Below are positions 63,156 to 64,000 of a stretch of DNA of 64,000 nt, one piece after another. Below the pieces are notes generated by a model, which was not told where the DNA came from, did not search any database, and saw nothing but the letters and a program-made list of their open reading frames with translations. The position numbers and the translations under genes are program-made. The number at the start of each line of letters is the position of its first letter. Within the stretch, counting starts at the first letter, position 1. Origin of the DNA: Microbacterium foliorum (GTDB lineage: Bacteria > Actinomycetota > Actinomycetes > Actinomycetales > Microbacteriaceae); the NCBI RefSeq assembly GCF_006385575.1, contig NZ_CP041040.1, positions 1,736,001 to 1,800,000 of the forward strand, written 5' to 3'.

Positions 63156-63968
63156 TCAGCGAACCTCGTCTGGCACGTGCACGCCGAGGCGCCTGTTCCA
63201 AAGACTGGGGTTCTTGACTCGCGCTTCCGCGACGCGCTCGGTAGCGACGGCGACCACTGTCGTTGACTGTTGCTCGGTCGCAGCAGCGATGACGGTGCCT
63301 AGCGGGTCCACGGCGACACTGTGTCCGGCACTGATCGGACCGGTCTGGGAGACGGCCACGACGTAGCAGACGTTCTCGGTTGCCCGTGCCTGCGCGAGGA
63401 CCCGCCATTGCGCTTCCTTTCCAGGGACCGCTGCCCATGCGGCCGGGATGACGATGACGTCCACCCCCGCGTCGGCGAGCAGACGTGCACTTTCCGGGAA
63501 GCGGATGTCGTAGCAGGTCATAAGCCCGATCTGCACGCCATCGAGGTCGAAGGAGAACGGCTGCCGGTCCGCTGGCACGGTGTAGTCGGACTCGCGGAAT
63601 CCGAAAGCGTCATACAGGTGCGCCTTGCGGTAGACGCCGATGAGATCGCCGGCCGGTGAAACTACGACGGTGGTGTTCGCCACCCGGCCACGGGTGTCGT
63701 CGGTCCTTTCGGTCATGCCCGCGACGATTGTCACTCCGTGCTCTTGAGCGAGTGCCCGCAGTTCGGCGACGAAGGCGCCATCCAGTGGTTCCGCGGCGTC
63801 CAGCCATGGCTCGCCGGCAGTGGCTACGGTGAACATAGAGTTCTCGGGGAAGACGACGAGGTCAGCGGATCCTGCGGCATCCGCGACCGCTGCCCTGATT
63901 GCGGCGAGGTTGACGGACTTGTCGCTCCCGGCAGCGAACTGAGTGAAGGCGATACGCGCGTCAGCCAC
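63156..63968 (-). CDS. Nitrilase-superfamily carbon-nitrogen hydrolase
   Basis: 270 residues, cytosolic. The catalytic Glu-Lys-Cys triad is visible: E42 in VVFPENS, K115 in VYRKAHLYDAFGF and C152 in LMTCYDIRFPES. FGF and the motif around the Lys resemble omega-amidase/NIT-type amidases (RKAHLYDAFGFRES). Length is normal. Acts on an amide, substrate unknown. Convergent with DUF4238; its start is close to the window end. Confidence 0.9.
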   Translation of the reverse strand: MADARIAFTQFAAGSDKSVNLAAIRAAVADAAGSADLVVFPENSMFTVATAGEPWLDAAEPLDGAFVAELRALAQEHGVTIVAGMTERTDDTRGRVANTTVVVSPAGDLIGVYRKAHLYDAFGFRESDYTVPADRQPFSFDLDGVQIGLMTCYDIRFPESARLLADAGVDVIVIPAAWAAVPGKEAQWRVLAQARATENVCYVVAVSQTGPISAGHSVAVDPLGTVIAAATEQQSTTVVAVATERVAEARVKNPSLWNRRLGVHVPDEVR

Positions 63969-64000
63969 GGTAAGTCCCTCCTGCAGATCGAGTTCCCGGC

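Overview
The window is high-GC actinobacterial DNA. The gene order helY - lnt - rbpA, an RbpA homologue, a lipoprotein N-acyltransferase and protein sequences typical of Microbacteriaceae point to Microbacterium or a close relative. I saw no rRNA, tRNA or CRISPR array.

1-11.4 kb is core-like chromosome. It holds the end of the HelY-type helicase, lnt and rbpA (convergent, stops overlapping), an NfeD / SPFH / glycerophosphodiesterase operon, an SDR with an altered active site, an HdeD-like membrane protein, a resistance-type operon (AraC regulator, VOC protein, short UvrA-like ABC protein) and a methyltransferase.

11.6-18 kb is a small accessory island on the minus strand. An overlapping pair encodes a Ser/Thr-kinase/SF1-helicase fusion and a winged-helix/PLD-like protein, followed by a small HTH protein. 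Behind it lies the wreck of a gene whose intact relative is at 47.4 kb, plus a truncated GNAT gene. This is a candidate antiphage system.

18-34.3 kb is a membrane/envelope cluster built from paralogous pairs: two AI-2E-type transporters, two SulP permeases, two GAP-family proteins, two DUF6325 proteins, two SHOCT proteins, a MscS channel and a large MalT/LuxR-type regulator. Six intergenic sites in and beside it share one dyad, TCACCC-N5-GGGTGA (three perfect, three near-perfect), which suggests a common regulon. The last site precedes a 2,996-residue LPXTG surface protein (34.4-43.4 kb). An alkylsulfatase and a DUF1254 protein follow.

47.4-59.9 kb is the most unusual part: a mirror-symmetric island. 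From a centre near 53 kb, two diverged three-gene recombinase modules run outward. Each has an active tyrosine recombinase, a small HTH protein and a zinc-ribbon protein with a degenerate tyrosine-recombinase domain. The left arm also has a stand-alone core-binding-domain gene. Outside each module lies a 94-residue XRE repressor pointing inward, divergent from an outward operon of a shared unknown domain and ParS-toxin-binding-like domains. The right arm also carries a metallophosphoesterase with a VbhA-like tail. TTGCA palindromes fill the central intergenic region, and the two XRE intergenic regions share a conserved block. A DUF4209-like protein with an RX4H motif and a DUF4238 protein follow. 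The window ends in a nitrilase-family amidohydrolase.
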